From Microbacterium sp. T2.11-28 (GTDB lineage Bacteria; Actinomycetota; Actinomycetes; Actinomycetales; Microbacteriaceae), in contig NZ_CATNHF010000031.1 in the NCBI RefSeq assembly GCF_950097975.1, positions 62,001 to 126,000 on the forward strand: a stretch of DNA of 64,000 bases, read 5' to 3'. A model generated the notes under the pieces. The model worked only from the letters and a program-made list of their open reading frames with translations. It was not told the origin of the DNA and did not search any database. Every line of letters begins with the position of its first letter. The stretch's first letter is position 1. Positions 39,462 through 46,802 of the stretch are shown here, piece by piece. The position numbers and the translations under genes are program-made.

Positions 39462-40913
39462 CTAGTCGCGGCCGGGCTTGCCCTTCTTCCGGGGGTCCTT
39501 GGCTGCCTCTCGCGCCTGCTTCTCCGCCTCGCGCGCCTGCTTGTCCGCCTCGCGCTGCTGCTCCTCCGCCTGCTTGCGGGCCTCGCGCTTCGCGGCGTCC
39601 GCGGCCTTGGAGGCGTCGTGCTCCGCCTTCCGCAGGGCCTTGTCGTCGACCCGTCCGTCGTCCGCTCCGTCGGAGGTGTCGACGGCGGTCCCGCCGCCGC
39701 CGTCCGCGCCGTCGTCTGTGGTGTCGGTGGTCACGCTGGACACGGGAACGATGTCGCCGTCCGTGTCGGCCGGCGCGTCGACGACGGACTCGGCGTCCGC
39801 CGGAATCGTCTCGGACGGCGCGGGCTCGTCCTGGACGGTCGTCCATCCGCCGCCCACGCTGCCGACCCATGTCGCCGCGTTCACGCCGATGAAGGCGGCG
39901 ACGGCCAGCGCCGACCCGACCAGGATGATCGTGCGGGCGCGCCGTCGGCGGCGACGTCCAGACCGGTCGCGCCGCGAGACGTGGTCCGAGACGGCGGCCG
40001 GAGACGGCATGAGCGCGGTCGCCGTCGGCTCGTCGCCCGCCGGCGGGGCGGGTGCGGTGCGGCGCGGCAGCGTGACCGCCGGGAGCGCCGCGGCCAGCTC
40101 CGCGACCTCGAGGGCGTCGGGACGCTCCTCGGGGTCGAACGCGATCATGCGGCTGAGCAGCGCGATCCACTCATCGCCGAGGTCGTCGGGCAGGGACGGG
40201 CTCTCGATGAGCCGGGCCGTGATCGCACCGATGCCCGAGGCGTCCGGGAAGGCCCGCTCACCCGTCAGGCACTCGCGCAGCACGAGTCCGAGCGCGTAGA
40301 TGTCGGCGGCAGGCGCGGGCGGCGCACCGCGCACCTGCTCGGGCGCGAGGTAGGCGGCGGTGCCGACCACCATCCCCGGCGACGTGAAGCGCTCGCCGTC
40401 GGCGAGGTAGGCGACGCCGAAGTCGGCCAGCTTCGCACGGGGGCGACGGCCGGGCACCGGGTCCGTGGCCAGGAGGATGTTGGAGGGCTTCACGTCGCGG
40501 TGGACGATTCCGGCCGCATGCACGACGTGCAGCGCGGAGGCGAGCTCGACGGCGAGCTGCGCGACGTGCGCGGGGAGCATCGGCCCGTTCCGCAGCTCTG
40601 CGGCGAGGGTCGGACCCTCGACGAGCTCCATCACCAGGTAGGGGGTCTGCCCGGGCTCCACCATCGCGTCGTACAGAGTGACCAGCGAGTGGTGGTTCAG
40701 GGAGGCCAGCAGCGACATCTCGGTGCGGGCGCGCGGCGCGAGCAGCGCGCCGTCGGGAGCGGTGCCCAGCAGCTTCACCGCCACGGCACGGCCGAGCACG
40801 ACGTCGTCGGCGCGGAACACCTCGCCCATCGCTCCGCGACCGATGCTGTCGCGGAGCACGTACCTGCCGCCGAGGAGCGCGGCCGTGGGCTCCTCTTCCG
40901 TGGGTGGTGTCAC
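39462..40913 (-). CDS. transmembrane Ser/Thr protein kinase (second paralogue)
   Basis: A 483-residue kinase with IGRGAMGEVF (24-33), Lys47, HRDVKPSN (138-145), DFG (164-166) and an APEQVRG segment. One membrane helix follows an arginine cluster at about 325-347. The external part is a Thr/Asp-rich stretch and a long helix of alternating Lys/Arg, Glu and Ala (for example KQAREAEKQAREAAK), ending KKGKPGRD. It lacks PASTA domains. The start taken is GTG at 40913, with GGAGG five bases before it and the same MTPPTE opening as its paralogue; an ATG 10 codons upstream is also open. Kinase domain and tail design point to a local duplication. Confidence 0.92.
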   Translation of the reverse strand: MTPPTEEEPTAALLGGRYVLRDSIGRGAMGEVFRADDVVLGRAVAVKLLGTAPDGALLAPRARTEMSLLASLNHHSLVTLYDAMVEPGQTPYLVMELVEGPTLAAELRNGPMLPAHVAQLAVELASALHVVHAAGIVHRDVKPSNILLATDPVPGRRPRAKLADFGVAYLADGERFTSPGMVVGTAAYLAPEQVRGAPPAPAADIYALGLVLRECLTGERAFPDASGIGAITARLIESPSLPDDLGDEWIALLSRMIAFDPEERPDALEVAELAAALPAVTLPRRTAPAPPAGDEPTATALMPSPAAVSDHVSRRDRSGRRRRRRARTIILVGSALAVAAFIGVNAATWVGSVGGGWTTVQDEPAPSETIPADAESVVDAPADTDGDIVPVSSVTTDTTDDGADGGGGTAVDTSDGADDGRVDDKALRKAEHDASKAADAAKREARKQAEEQQREADKQAREAEKQAREAAKDPRKKGKPGRD

Positions 40914-41011
40914 CGGGACCTCCGTCGTCGACGCGGGGCTCATCCGCCGGGGAATCCGTACGGGTCACCGTGATCGCGCGTCGCGGGTGCCCGCGCGAAG
41001 GGCGTGGCACG

Positions 41012-41051
41012 ACTCTAGAAGCCGGTGATTCCTCTGCGCGCGGGGTTGACA
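41012..41051 (-). promoter_or_regulatory. promoter of the second kinase gene with shared upstream hexamer
   Basis: Minus strand: -10 TAGAGT (41017-41012) and TGTCAACCCCG (41051-41041) 28 bases upstream. The 11-base block is identical to the one ahead of the first kinase. A leader of about 90 bases follows. Confidence 0.5.
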
Positions 41052-41076
41052 TCCGCGCGGTTTCCTGCGTGTCGAC

Positions 41077-41751
41077 TCAGCCGCGCAGGTCGCCGAGGAG
41101 CGAGAGCGCCTCGGTGACCGGCCCCCGCAGGAGCGGAAGCCGTGCCAGCGGAAGCACCGTGCCGAGGAGGTTCAGGCCGCGGTCGAGCAGGAACCGGGTG
41201 CGGCGCTGGCCGGGCGTGGCGTCGTAGACCCACGAGAGCGCCAGCAGCAGGTGGCCGAGCACGAGCGCGCGAGGGAGGAGCCGGCGGATCTCGTCGGGGA
41301 GGCGTACGCCCGTCGCCCCCGCCACGGCGCTGCGGAAGAGGTCCTCGACGATGGCGAGCGAGGCGGCCGACTCCTTCGACAGCGGGTTGATCGGCGAGCG
41401 GGGCGAGGCGGCGGCGGCGAGGAACTCGCCGGCGTGCGCATGGTACGGGCCGAGCTGATCGAGGCCGCTCGAGAAGACGATCCGCAGGCGCTCGATCAGG
41501 CGGGTCTCGGTGGCCAGCGCGGGTGCCGCGGCGTCGCGATGGGACTCCTGCACGTCGCGGTACAGCTCCTGGACGAGCTGATTCTTCGAGGCGAAGTGGT
41601 AGTTCGTCGCGCCCACCGACATCCCGAGCGTGTCGGCGATGCCGCGGATGGTCGTCGCCTCGTAGCCGTTCTCGCGGAAGGACGCGAGCGCGGCCGTGCG
41701 GATGCGCTCCCGCGTGCGCGCGCCCTTGGTGCCGCCCTCGTCATCGGGCAT
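41077..41751 (-). CDS. TetR family transcriptional regulator
   Basis: A 224-residue repressor. The N-terminal helix-turn-helix (about 12-58) reads RIRTAALASFRENGYEATTIRGIADTLGMSVGATNYHFASK; the rest is the helical ligand-binding and dimerisation part. The ATG overlaps the end of the upstream epimerase gene by 11 bases, so the two are one operon. A perfect 14-base palindrome lies in the operon promoter, a likely autoregulatory site. The ligand is unknown. Confidence 0.92.
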   Translation of the reverse strand: MPDDEGGTKGARTRERIRTAALASFRENGYEATTIRGIADTLGMSVGATNYHFASKNQLVQELYRDVQESHRDAAAPALATETRLIERLRIVFSSGLDQLGPYHAHAGEFLAAAASPRSPINPLSKESAASLAIVEDLFRSAVAGATGVRLPDEIRRLLPRALVLGHLLLALSWVYDATPGQRRTRFLLDRGLNLLGTVLPLARLPLLRGPVTEALSLLGDLRG

Positions 41752-42712
41752 CGCGCAGCGCCTCCTCGAGGTCGGGGTGCCGGAACGCGTAGCCCGCGCC
41801 GGTCAGGCGTCCGGGCAGCACCCACCGGCTCTTCAGGATGAGCTCGGGCTCCGTGCGCAGCGCCCACATGGCCGGCTCGAGCATCCACCGCGCGGAGGGG
41901 AGGCCGACCGGCATCCCCACGACCCGTCGGAGCGTGCGCATCAGCGTGCGGTTGTCGGAGGGATGCGGCGACGAGATGTTGACGGGACCTGCGATGGCGT
42001 CGTCGTCGCGGAGCAGGCGGATCGCGCCGACCACGTCGTCGATGTGCACCCAGCTGAACCGCTGCCGCCCGTGCGTGCGGTACCAGGGCGCCGTGTCGGG
42101 ACCGGTGGGACGGTCGCCGATGCCGCGGTAGCGGCGGTGGGGAAGGCTCCACCCGTCGTGCTGCGCCCCGCCCAGGCCGAGGCGGGCGATGCGGAACAGC
42201 ATCCGCGTCGCCGGGCCGTCGCCGATCACGATCGCCATCCGCAGTGCCACGCGGCGGGTGCGGGGGAGGTCGCCCGCGAACAGCTCGCGCTCCCACGCCC
42301 GCGCGACATCGGGCGAGAAGCCGGTGCCGAGCTCGCCGGCCTCGGTGTGCGGCCGGTCCATCGCGTGCCGGTAGATCGTCGCGGTCGATGCGTTTAGCCA
42401 CACGCGCGGCGGATGCTCCGCGCGCGCGACGGCCTCGCGCAGGGCGCGGGTCGTCTCGACGCGGGAGCGGAGGATCTCCTCCCTGTTCGCGTCGGTGTAC
42501 CGGCAGTCGACCGACTTCCCGGCGAGGTTCACGACGACGTCTGCGCCGTCGACCGCGGCCGTCAGCGCCGGGGCGTCGCTCCACCGGACGGCCGCGCTCC
42601 GGCCCACACGGCGGATCTCGTAGCCGTCGGCCGCGAAGGCCGCCTCGACCGCGCGCCCGATGAAGCCGCTCGCCCCGGCGAGGACGGCGATCGGACGGGA
42701 CGCGTTCTGCAT
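41741..42712 (-). CDS. TIGR01777-type NAD-dependent epimerase/dehydratase family protein
   Basis: A 323-residue extended SDR-like protein. It opens with the Rossmann motif VLAGASGFIGRAV, has VVVNLAGKSVDCRYT and the NAS(T)ATIY segment of the TIGR01777/YfcH group, and ends with the DUF1731 region (VLPGRLTGAGYAFRHPDLEEAL). The catalytic YxxxK pattern of classical SDRs is not evident, as is usual in this group, and its biochemical role is undefined. The ATG follows a TACGCT -10 by six bases. It is the first gene of the TetR operon, so the TetR ligand may be related to its substrate. Confidence 0.9.
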   Translation of the reverse strand: MQNASRPIAVLAGASGFIGRAVEAAFAADGYEIRRVGRSAAVRWSDAPALTAAVDGADVVVNLAGKSVDCRYTDANREEILRSRVETTRALREAVARAEHPPRVWLNASTATIYRHAMDRPHTEAGELGTGFSPDVARAWERELFAGDLPRTRRVALRMAIVIGDGPATRMLFRIARLGLGGAQHDGWSLPHRRYRGIGDRPTGPDTAPWYRTHGRQRFSWVHIDDVVGAIRLLRDDDAIAGPVNISSPHPSDNRTLMRTLRRVVGMPVGLPSARWMLEPAMWALRTEPELILKSRWVLPGRLTGAGYAFRHPDLEEALRDAR

Positions 42713-42718
42713 GCCGCG

Positions 42719-42724
42719 AGCGTA
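42719..42724 (-). promoter_or_regulatory. -10 element of the epimerase-TetR operon
   Basis: TACGCT on the minus strand, six bases before the ATG at 42712. Confidence 0.55.
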
Positions 42725-42732
42725 CTACATTT

Positions 42733-42746
42733 CTGAACATGTTCAG
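42733..42746. promoter_or_regulatory. candidate TetR operator, perfect 14-base palindrome
   Basis: CTGAACATGTTCAG lies just upstream of the -10 of the epimerase-TetR operon, over the expected -35 region. It is about 38 bases from the -10 of the divergent small-protein gene, so it could influence both. Length and symmetry fit a TetR dimer. Confidence 0.65.
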
Positions 42747-42783
42747 TTATGCCGGATCCGACCGGCGGCGGCCCGGTCGCGGC

Positions 42784-42789
42784 TAGCGT
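42784..42789 (+). promoter_or_regulatory. -10 element placed for a leaderless transcript (Cys/His-rich protein)
   Basis: TAGCGT with six bases before the GTG at 42796. Confidence 0.5.
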
Positions 42790-42795
42790 CGTCAC

Positions 42796-43128
42796 GTGGA
42801 TACCGTGGTGCGTTTCTGCCGCCACCGCGCCGGCGGGCGGCGTTGCACACGCCCGCTCGGCCATGCGGGGCTGCACCGTCATCGCACGATCATGTGGAGC
42901 GACCTCGGCTCCGATCCCGCCCGGTGCGACGGCTCGGGAAGCCCGGCGGTGCCGGCTGCCCCGCGTGCCGACGGCTACCCGCACGGCCGGGCGCTGTGCG
43001 AGCGGTGCCAGCGCTTCGTCGTGCTCGACGAGGCGGGACGACTCGAGCCCCACGACGCCTCCGATGCCGGCGAGCCGGACGACGAGATCGCGCGGCGACG
43101 CGAGTGGCTGAACGAGCACGGCTGGTGA
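42796..43128 (+). CDS. small Cys/His-rich protein of unknown function
   Basis: A 110-residue soluble protein, not recognised. Its N-terminal third holds closely spaced Cys and His residues (FCRHRAGGRRCTRPLGHAGLHRH), and a CxxC pair (CERC) follows near residue 79. This spacing could bind zinc. The C-terminus is acidic and ends in EWLNEHGW. Support for it being a gene comes from the leaderless-type -10, codon use like its neighbours, and its place divergent from the epimerase-TetR operon; the opposite strand offers nothing better. It may belong to the same TetR regulon. Confidence 0.7.
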   Translation: MDTVVRFCRHRAGGRRCTRPLGHAGLHRHRTIMWSDLGSDPARCDGSGSPAVPAAPRADGYPHGRALCERCQRFVVLDEAGRLEPHDASDAGEPDDEIARRREWLNEHGW

Positions 43129-43329
43129 GAGGGCATCACCCGATCGAGTGAAATCGGCGGTCGGGTCCTCGCCGCTGCGCACGATGGCCGACGCGGCGCC
43201 GTAGATGTTCCCACCCGCGTCCGCACGGGGCGCCCGGGGGCCGGACCGGCCGCGCGCCGCCCCATCCGGCGCCCGGTCGCATGTCGCCCGTGACAGGGCG
43301 CCGTCCGCGCGGCCGGTAGGCATGAGGGC

Positions 43330-43746
43330 ATGAGATCGACCGGACGGTGGGTGCCCGCGGCCGCGGTCGCCGCCGCGATCCTCGGGAGCACCGGCTGCGC
43401 CGCCGGCCCCCAGGTCGCCGTGCCGCCGGGGTCGGAGGGCCTGCCCTCGTGCGCGCGCACGACGGTGGAGGTCTCCGGCGTCGACCGCTGGCCCGCGCGC
43501 ACGTGCGATCCGGCGGGATCGTCGGTGCGGTTCACCGACGGCCTGGTCCTGGAGATCCCCGGGATCGGCGGGGTGGTGAGCTCGGAGGCGGGGGCTCCGG
43601 GGGTCACCCACCAGGTCGTGAACTGGGGTGTCGCGGGAGTGGGCGCCGCCAGCGTGGGCGACGAGGGGGAGGTCGTCGGCGTCTGGGGATCGACGGACCG
43701 GGCCCGCACCCTGCAGGCGGAACAGGTGTCCGCCGGACGCGACTGA
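43330..43746 (+). CDS. small lipoprotein of unknown function
   Basis: A 138-residue protein starting with a lipoprotein signal peptide (lipobox STGC, lipidated Cys23). The mature part has two further cysteines (LPSCART, ARTCDPAG) that could pair, and a Gly/Val-rich beta-like region (VTHQVVNWGVAGVGAASVGDEG). A TAGGCA hexamer lies seven bases upstream of the ATG. I do not recognise the family. It precedes the histidine kinase gene on the same strand, separated by 119 bases with a long hairpin. Confidence 0.7.
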   Translation: MRSTGRWVPAAAVAAAILGSTGCAAGPQVAVPPGSEGLPSCARTTVEVSGVDRWPARTCDPAGSSVRFTDGLVLEIPGIGGVVSSEAGAPGVTHQVVNWGVAGVGAASVGDEGEVVGVWGSTDRARTLQAEQVSAGRD

Positions 43747-43779
43747 GCCGGACGGTCTCTGCCGGGCGACCGGCACAAT

Positions 43780-43820
43780 GGGATCGGGCAAGCGCCCTGG
43801 GGAGGGACTTGCCCGATCCC
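43780..43820. promoter_or_regulatory. 13-bp inverted repeat in front of the histidine kinase gene
   Basis: Perfect arms 43780-43792 and 43808-43820 with a 15-base loop, 34 bases after the lipoprotein stop and 46 before the kinase ATG. A CACAAT hexamer abuts its left arm. It could terminate the lipoprotein transcript or act as an operator or leader hairpin; there is no T run. Confidence 0.45.
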
Positions 43821-43865
43821 CGCACGCAACAGGCGAGGATCGTGCCCGCCGAGGAAGGTGACGCG

Positions 43866-45164
43866 ATGCCCACGCCCGACCCGTCTCCGAGCTCGCCCGC
43901 GGGCCCGCCGGGTCTGTCGGTGGTGCGTGATCCCGCCGTCACGCGGATCCTCGGGAACACCCGGGCGTCCGTGCTGTTCGCGCTGACGGTGTTCGTGGCG
44001 ACGGCCGTCCAGGTGCTGTCGACCCCGCTCGCCGCCTTCGCCGAGGGGATCGAGGAGTGGCCGTTCGCGCTGTCGAGGCCCGCGGTGATCGCGCTCCTGG
44101 TGCTCGGGTGCGCGGCGCAGGCGGCGGTGCTCGGCGTCGCCGACCGCTTCCCGCAGACGGCCGTCGCCGTCGTGGCCGCGATCCACCTCTCGCTGGCGCT
44201 GGGCCTCGCCGCGCCCACCTGGCTCACCGGCATGTACCTCGTCATCGCGCTGTCCCTGTTCCTGCTGGCCACGCGGCGGTCCGCGGGGCTGGCCGTGACC
44301 TGGCTCGCGATCACCTCGCTCACGATCCTCGGGGGCCTGCTGGCGCTCGTGATCTCGCTCGGCACGAGCCCCGGCGTCGCGGTCCTCTGGCTGTCGGCCG
44401 AGGCGGCGAGCCTGGTCGCCCCGTCGGCGGCGGCGACGACGCTGGGCATCTGGTGGGCGGGACGGGTGCGGCGGATGCGCGCGGCGCGCGAAGAGGCCGA
44501 CCGGGCCCGGGACGAGCACGAGGCACGGGTCGCCGAGGCGCAGCGGCAGGAGCGCGCACGGATCGCACAGGAGCTGCACGATGTGGCGGGCCAGCACCTC
44601 GCCGGCCTCATCACGCTCGCCGACGCGGCGCTGGCGATCGCCCCGGGGCGTCCCGAGCAGGCGCTCCAGCTGGTCGAAGAGGTGCGCGACGAGGGGCGCT
44701 TCGCCGCCGCGAGCCTGGCGGGCGCCCTCGCCGACCTCCGCGCCACGTCGCACGACTCCGCCGCGTCCGTCCCCGACCTGCGGGCCCTCGACGGGCTGGT
44801 CGCGTACTGGCGCGACCGGGGCATGCCGGTGGAGCTCCGCCAGCAGGGCGCCCTCCACGACCTCCCCGCGGTGGTATCGACGACGGCGTACCGCTGCGTG
44901 CAGGAGGCGCTGACCAACGCGGCCCGGCACGCGCCGGGGGCGCCGGTGGACGTCGAGGTCGCCGTCGCCGGCCACGCCCTCCGGGCCACGGTGGTCAACG
45001 GCCCGACCGCGGCCGGCGACCCCATCCCCGGCATCGGCCTGGGGTGGGGGCTGCCGGCGATCACCGAGCGGATCGAACTGCTCCAGGGGACCCTGTCGAC
45101 CCGGGCCCTCGACTCCGGCGGATGGCATCTCCGCTTCGACATCCCGCTGTCCGCGGCGGGATGA
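43866..45164 (+). CDS. sensor histidine kinase, NarL-type two-component system
   Basis: A 432-residue membrane kinase. Five or six hydrophobic segments (about 33-195) form a sensor without an extracytoplasmic domain. A coiled linker leads to the HisKA_3 box (RIAQELHDVAGQHLAG, phospho-His about 238) and an HATPase_c domain with CVQEALTNAARHAPG and GIGLGWGLPAITERI. The start has GAGGAAGG upstream. The response regulator gene follows after 10 bases. The lack of a sensory loop suggests membrane-state or intramembrane sensing; the stimulus is unknown. Confidence 0.92.
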   Translation: MPTPDPSPSSPAGPPGLSVVRDPAVTRILGNTRASVLFALTVFVATAVQVLSTPLAAFAEGIEEWPFALSRPAVIALLVLGCAAQAAVLGVADRFPQTAVAVVAAIHLSLALGLAAPTWLTGMYLVIALSLFLLATRRSAGLAVTWLAITSLTILGGLLALVISLGTSPGVAVLWLSAEAASLVAPSAAATTLGIWWAGRVRRMRAAREEADRARDEHEARVAEAQRQERARIAQELHDVAGQHLAGLITLADAALAIAPGRPEQALQLVEEVRDEGRFAAASLAGALADLRATSHDSAASVPDLRALDGLVAYWRDRGMPVELRQQGALHDLPAVVSTTAYRCVQEALTNAARHAPGAPVDVEVAVAGHALRATVVNGPTAAGDPIPGIGLGWGLPAITERIELLQGTLSTRALDSGGWHLRFDIPLSAAG

Positions 45165-45174
45165 GGGACGAACC

Positions 45175-45936
45175 GTGACGCCCCCTCGGATCCGCGTGCT
45201 CATCGCCGACGACAACCGGTCGGTCCGCCGCGGCCTCCGCCTGCAGCTGGACGCCGCCTCGGGTATCCGGGTCATCGGCGAGGTGTCCAACGGCGCCGAC
45301 GCCGTGACGGTCGCCCGCCACGAGAGCGCGGACGTCGTGCTGATGGACATGCAGATGCCCGGCATGACCGGCGCCGAGGCCACGCGCGAGCTCACCGCAG
45401 CGACCGAGGGGCGGCCAGTGGCGGTCATCGTGATGACGAGCTTCGCCGTCGACGGCTATGTCACCGCCGCCCTGGACGCCGGTGCGGTGGGCTACCTCCT
45501 GAAGAGCCACGACTCCGACCAGCTGGTGGCGGCGATCCAGGCGGCCGCCCGCGGCGAGGCGGTGGTGTCCTCCCGTGTCGCCGGCACCGTGCTGCGGGAG
45601 TTCGTACGACGGGGCGCGGCCGCTCCGGAGCGGTCCGACCTCAGCGGGCTGACTGCTGCGGAGCGGAGGATCGTGGCGACCCTCGCCTCGGGCGTCACCA
45701 GCAACGACGCGCTCGCCGACGCCCTGCACGTGTCGGTGCACACCGTGAAGTCCCAGCTGCAGTCGGCGCTGCGCAAGACGGGGCTGAGCGATCGCACGCA
45801 GCTGGCGCTCTGGGGCGTCCGCAATCGCGTGGAGGCCGAGCCCGGCGAGCGGGCGGTGGACGCGACGGCGGGAGTCGAACCCGCAACGCGACCGGGTATG
45901 AACCGGTGCCCGGGCCCGCCGGGATCGCCGCGATGA
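45175..45936 (+). CDS. NarL/FixJ family response regulator with an extended tail
   Basis: A 253-residue regulator partnered with the kinase upstream. The receiver domain has Asp11-Asp12 and phospho-acceptor Asp58 (VLMDMQMPG), with Lys in YLLKSHD. The LuxR-type helix-turn-helix is at about 158-215 (LTAAERRIVATLASG ... HTVKSQLQSALRK). Conserved sequence ends near residue 222. The last 26 codons run antisense through a tRNA-like cloverleaf (45857-45932), giving a Gly/Pro/Arg tail unlike the family. The start is GTG, with GAGGGA eight bases upstream. The tail may be an accident of the overlapping element. Confidence 0.9.
   Translation: MTPPRIRVLIADDNRSVRRGLRLQLDAASGIRVIGEVSNGADAVTVARHESADVVLMDMQMPGMTGAEATRELTAATEGRPVAVIVMTSFAVDGYVTAALDAGAVGYLLKSHDSDQLVAAIQAAARGEAVVSSRVAGTVLREFVRRGAAAPERSDLSGLTAAERRIVATLASGVTSNDALADALHVSVHTVKSQLQSALRKTGLSDRTQLALWGVRNRVEAEPGERAVDATAGVEPATRPGMNRCPGPPGSPR
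45857..45932 (-). tRNA. tRNA-Met(CAU)-like cloverleaf, antisense to a response regulator 3' end
   Basis: Read on the minus strand, 76 bases fold as a full cloverleaf: acceptor stem CGCGGCG/CGTCGCG (one G-U pair), D stem CCCG/CGGG, anticodon stem ACCGG/CCGGT with loop TTCATAC (anticodon CAU, T33 and A37 present), a 6-base variable loop, T stem GCGGG/CCCGC with loop TTCGACT, discriminator T and an encoded CCA. The D arm is abnormal: A at position 8, a 7-base loop with no A14 or A21, and a reversed first pair. It lacks the C1-A72 mismatch and GGG/CCC pairs of an initiator. It may be a divergent tRNA, a pseudo-tRNA or a tRNA-mimicking element. A TAGCGT hexamer lies 58 bases upstream (45996-45991). 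Confidence 0.5.
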
Positions 45937-46102
45937 CCTCGTTCGGAGCGCCTGCCCTGTGAGCGAGCGCCCGTCCGAGGAACCGTCCCCACGCTAACCC
46001 GCGGCTGCGACAGCCGCCAGATGTGTGACCTGTGATTCCGTCATGAGTCCTCGTGTGACGCCGACGGCGGGGCGGACGACGCCTCGGCGACGCGCCGCAC
46101 TG

Positions 46103-46492
46103 TCACGCGAAGGCGCCGTCCCGGGTGGAGACGATGTCCTTGCCGAGCGGCATGAGGGAGATCGGGATCATCTTGAAGTCGGCGATCGCCATCGGGATCC
46201 CGATGATCGTGAGGCACAGCGCTATGCCGCTGACGAGGTGGCCCAGGGCGAGCCACCAGCCGGCGAGGATCACCCAGATGACGTTGCCGAGGAACGATCC
46301 GACTCCGGCCGTGGGCTTGCTCACGATCGTGCGGCCGAACGGCCAGATGACGTAGCGGGCCGTCCGGAACGACGCGACCGCCCACGGGATGGTGACGATC
46401 GGGATGCACAGCAGCACGCCCGCCAGCACGTAGCCGAGGAACAGCCAGAAGCCGGCGAAGACGATCCAGATGATGTTCAGCAGTGTGCGCAC
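46103..46492 (-). CDS. YccF domain-containing inner membrane protein
   Basis: A 129-residue protein with two repeats of the YccF pattern: NIIWIVFAGFWLFLGYVLAG and, near residue 70, NVIWVILAGWWLALGHLVSG, each followed by a CIPIVTIPWA/TIIGIPMA segment. Four membrane helices are predicted. YccF proteins are widespread and functionally uncharacterised. The GTG start lies six bases after GATAAT (46504-46499), so the transcript is probably leaderless. The gene is immediately downstream of the PspC-associated pair on the same strand. Confidence 0.88.
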   Translation of the reverse strand: MRTLLNIIWIVFAGFWLFLGYVLAGVLLCIPIVTIPWAVASFRTARYVIWPFGRTIVSKPTAGVGSFLGNVIWVILAGWWLALGHLVSGIALCLTIIGIPMAIADFKMIPISLMPLGKDIVSTRDGAFA

Positions 46493-46498
46493 GGCTCG

Positions 46499-46504
46499 AT
46501 TATC
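46499..46504 (-). promoter_or_regulatory. -10 element placed for a leaderless transcript (YccF gene)
   Basis: GATAAT on the minus strand, six bases before the GTG at 46492. It overlaps the stop codon region of the upstream membrane-protein gene. Confidence 0.5.
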
Positions 46505-46802
46505 GCCGGGATGCCGCGACCTGCGCGCGCCGCAGGAGCCCGACGAGTCCGCCGATCAGCAGCAGGCCCCCGACAGTCAGCAGCCCGTAGCCCACCGCGG
46601 CGCCGGGATCGAGGTCGAGAAGCCAGGCGGAGAGCCCGTCGAGCCGGTCGAGTCCCGAGCTCAGCCAGATTCCCCCCGCGGCGATCGCTCCCAACGCGAG
46701 CCCCCACACGATGCCCGCCCAGCGGGTGCGAGGACGCGGCGGCTGCGGGTCGCCGGTCTCGACCGGCGGTTCCGACGCGAGGGGAAGGGTGTCGTCGCTC
46801 AT
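46500..46802 (-). CDS. small two-helix membrane protein of unknown function
   Basis: A 100-residue protein with a polar Pro/Glu/Asp-rich N-terminus (1-25), two membrane helices (about 28-47 and 67-87) and a basic end (RRAQVAASRR). Its ATG overlaps the stop of the PspC-domain gene (ATGA), so it is co-translated with it and probably works in the same envelope-stress unit. No domain is recognised. Confidence 0.78.
   Translation of the reverse strand: MSDDTLPLASEPPVETGDPQPPRPRTRWAGIVWGLALGAIAAGGIWLSSGLDRLDGLSAWLLDLDPGAAVGYGLLTVGGLLLIGGLVGLLRRAQVAASRR

Noticed and set aside
43129..43329. A small gene in the 200-base gap on either strand
   Set aside because: Open frames here have no ribosome site or -10 at a usable distance and show no domain or codon pattern; I see only G/C-rich inverted repeats.
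45857..45932. Initiator tRNA-fMet
   Set aside because: The first pair is C-G rather than a C-A mismatch and the anticodon stem lacks three consecutive G-C pairs, so the initiator identity is not supported.
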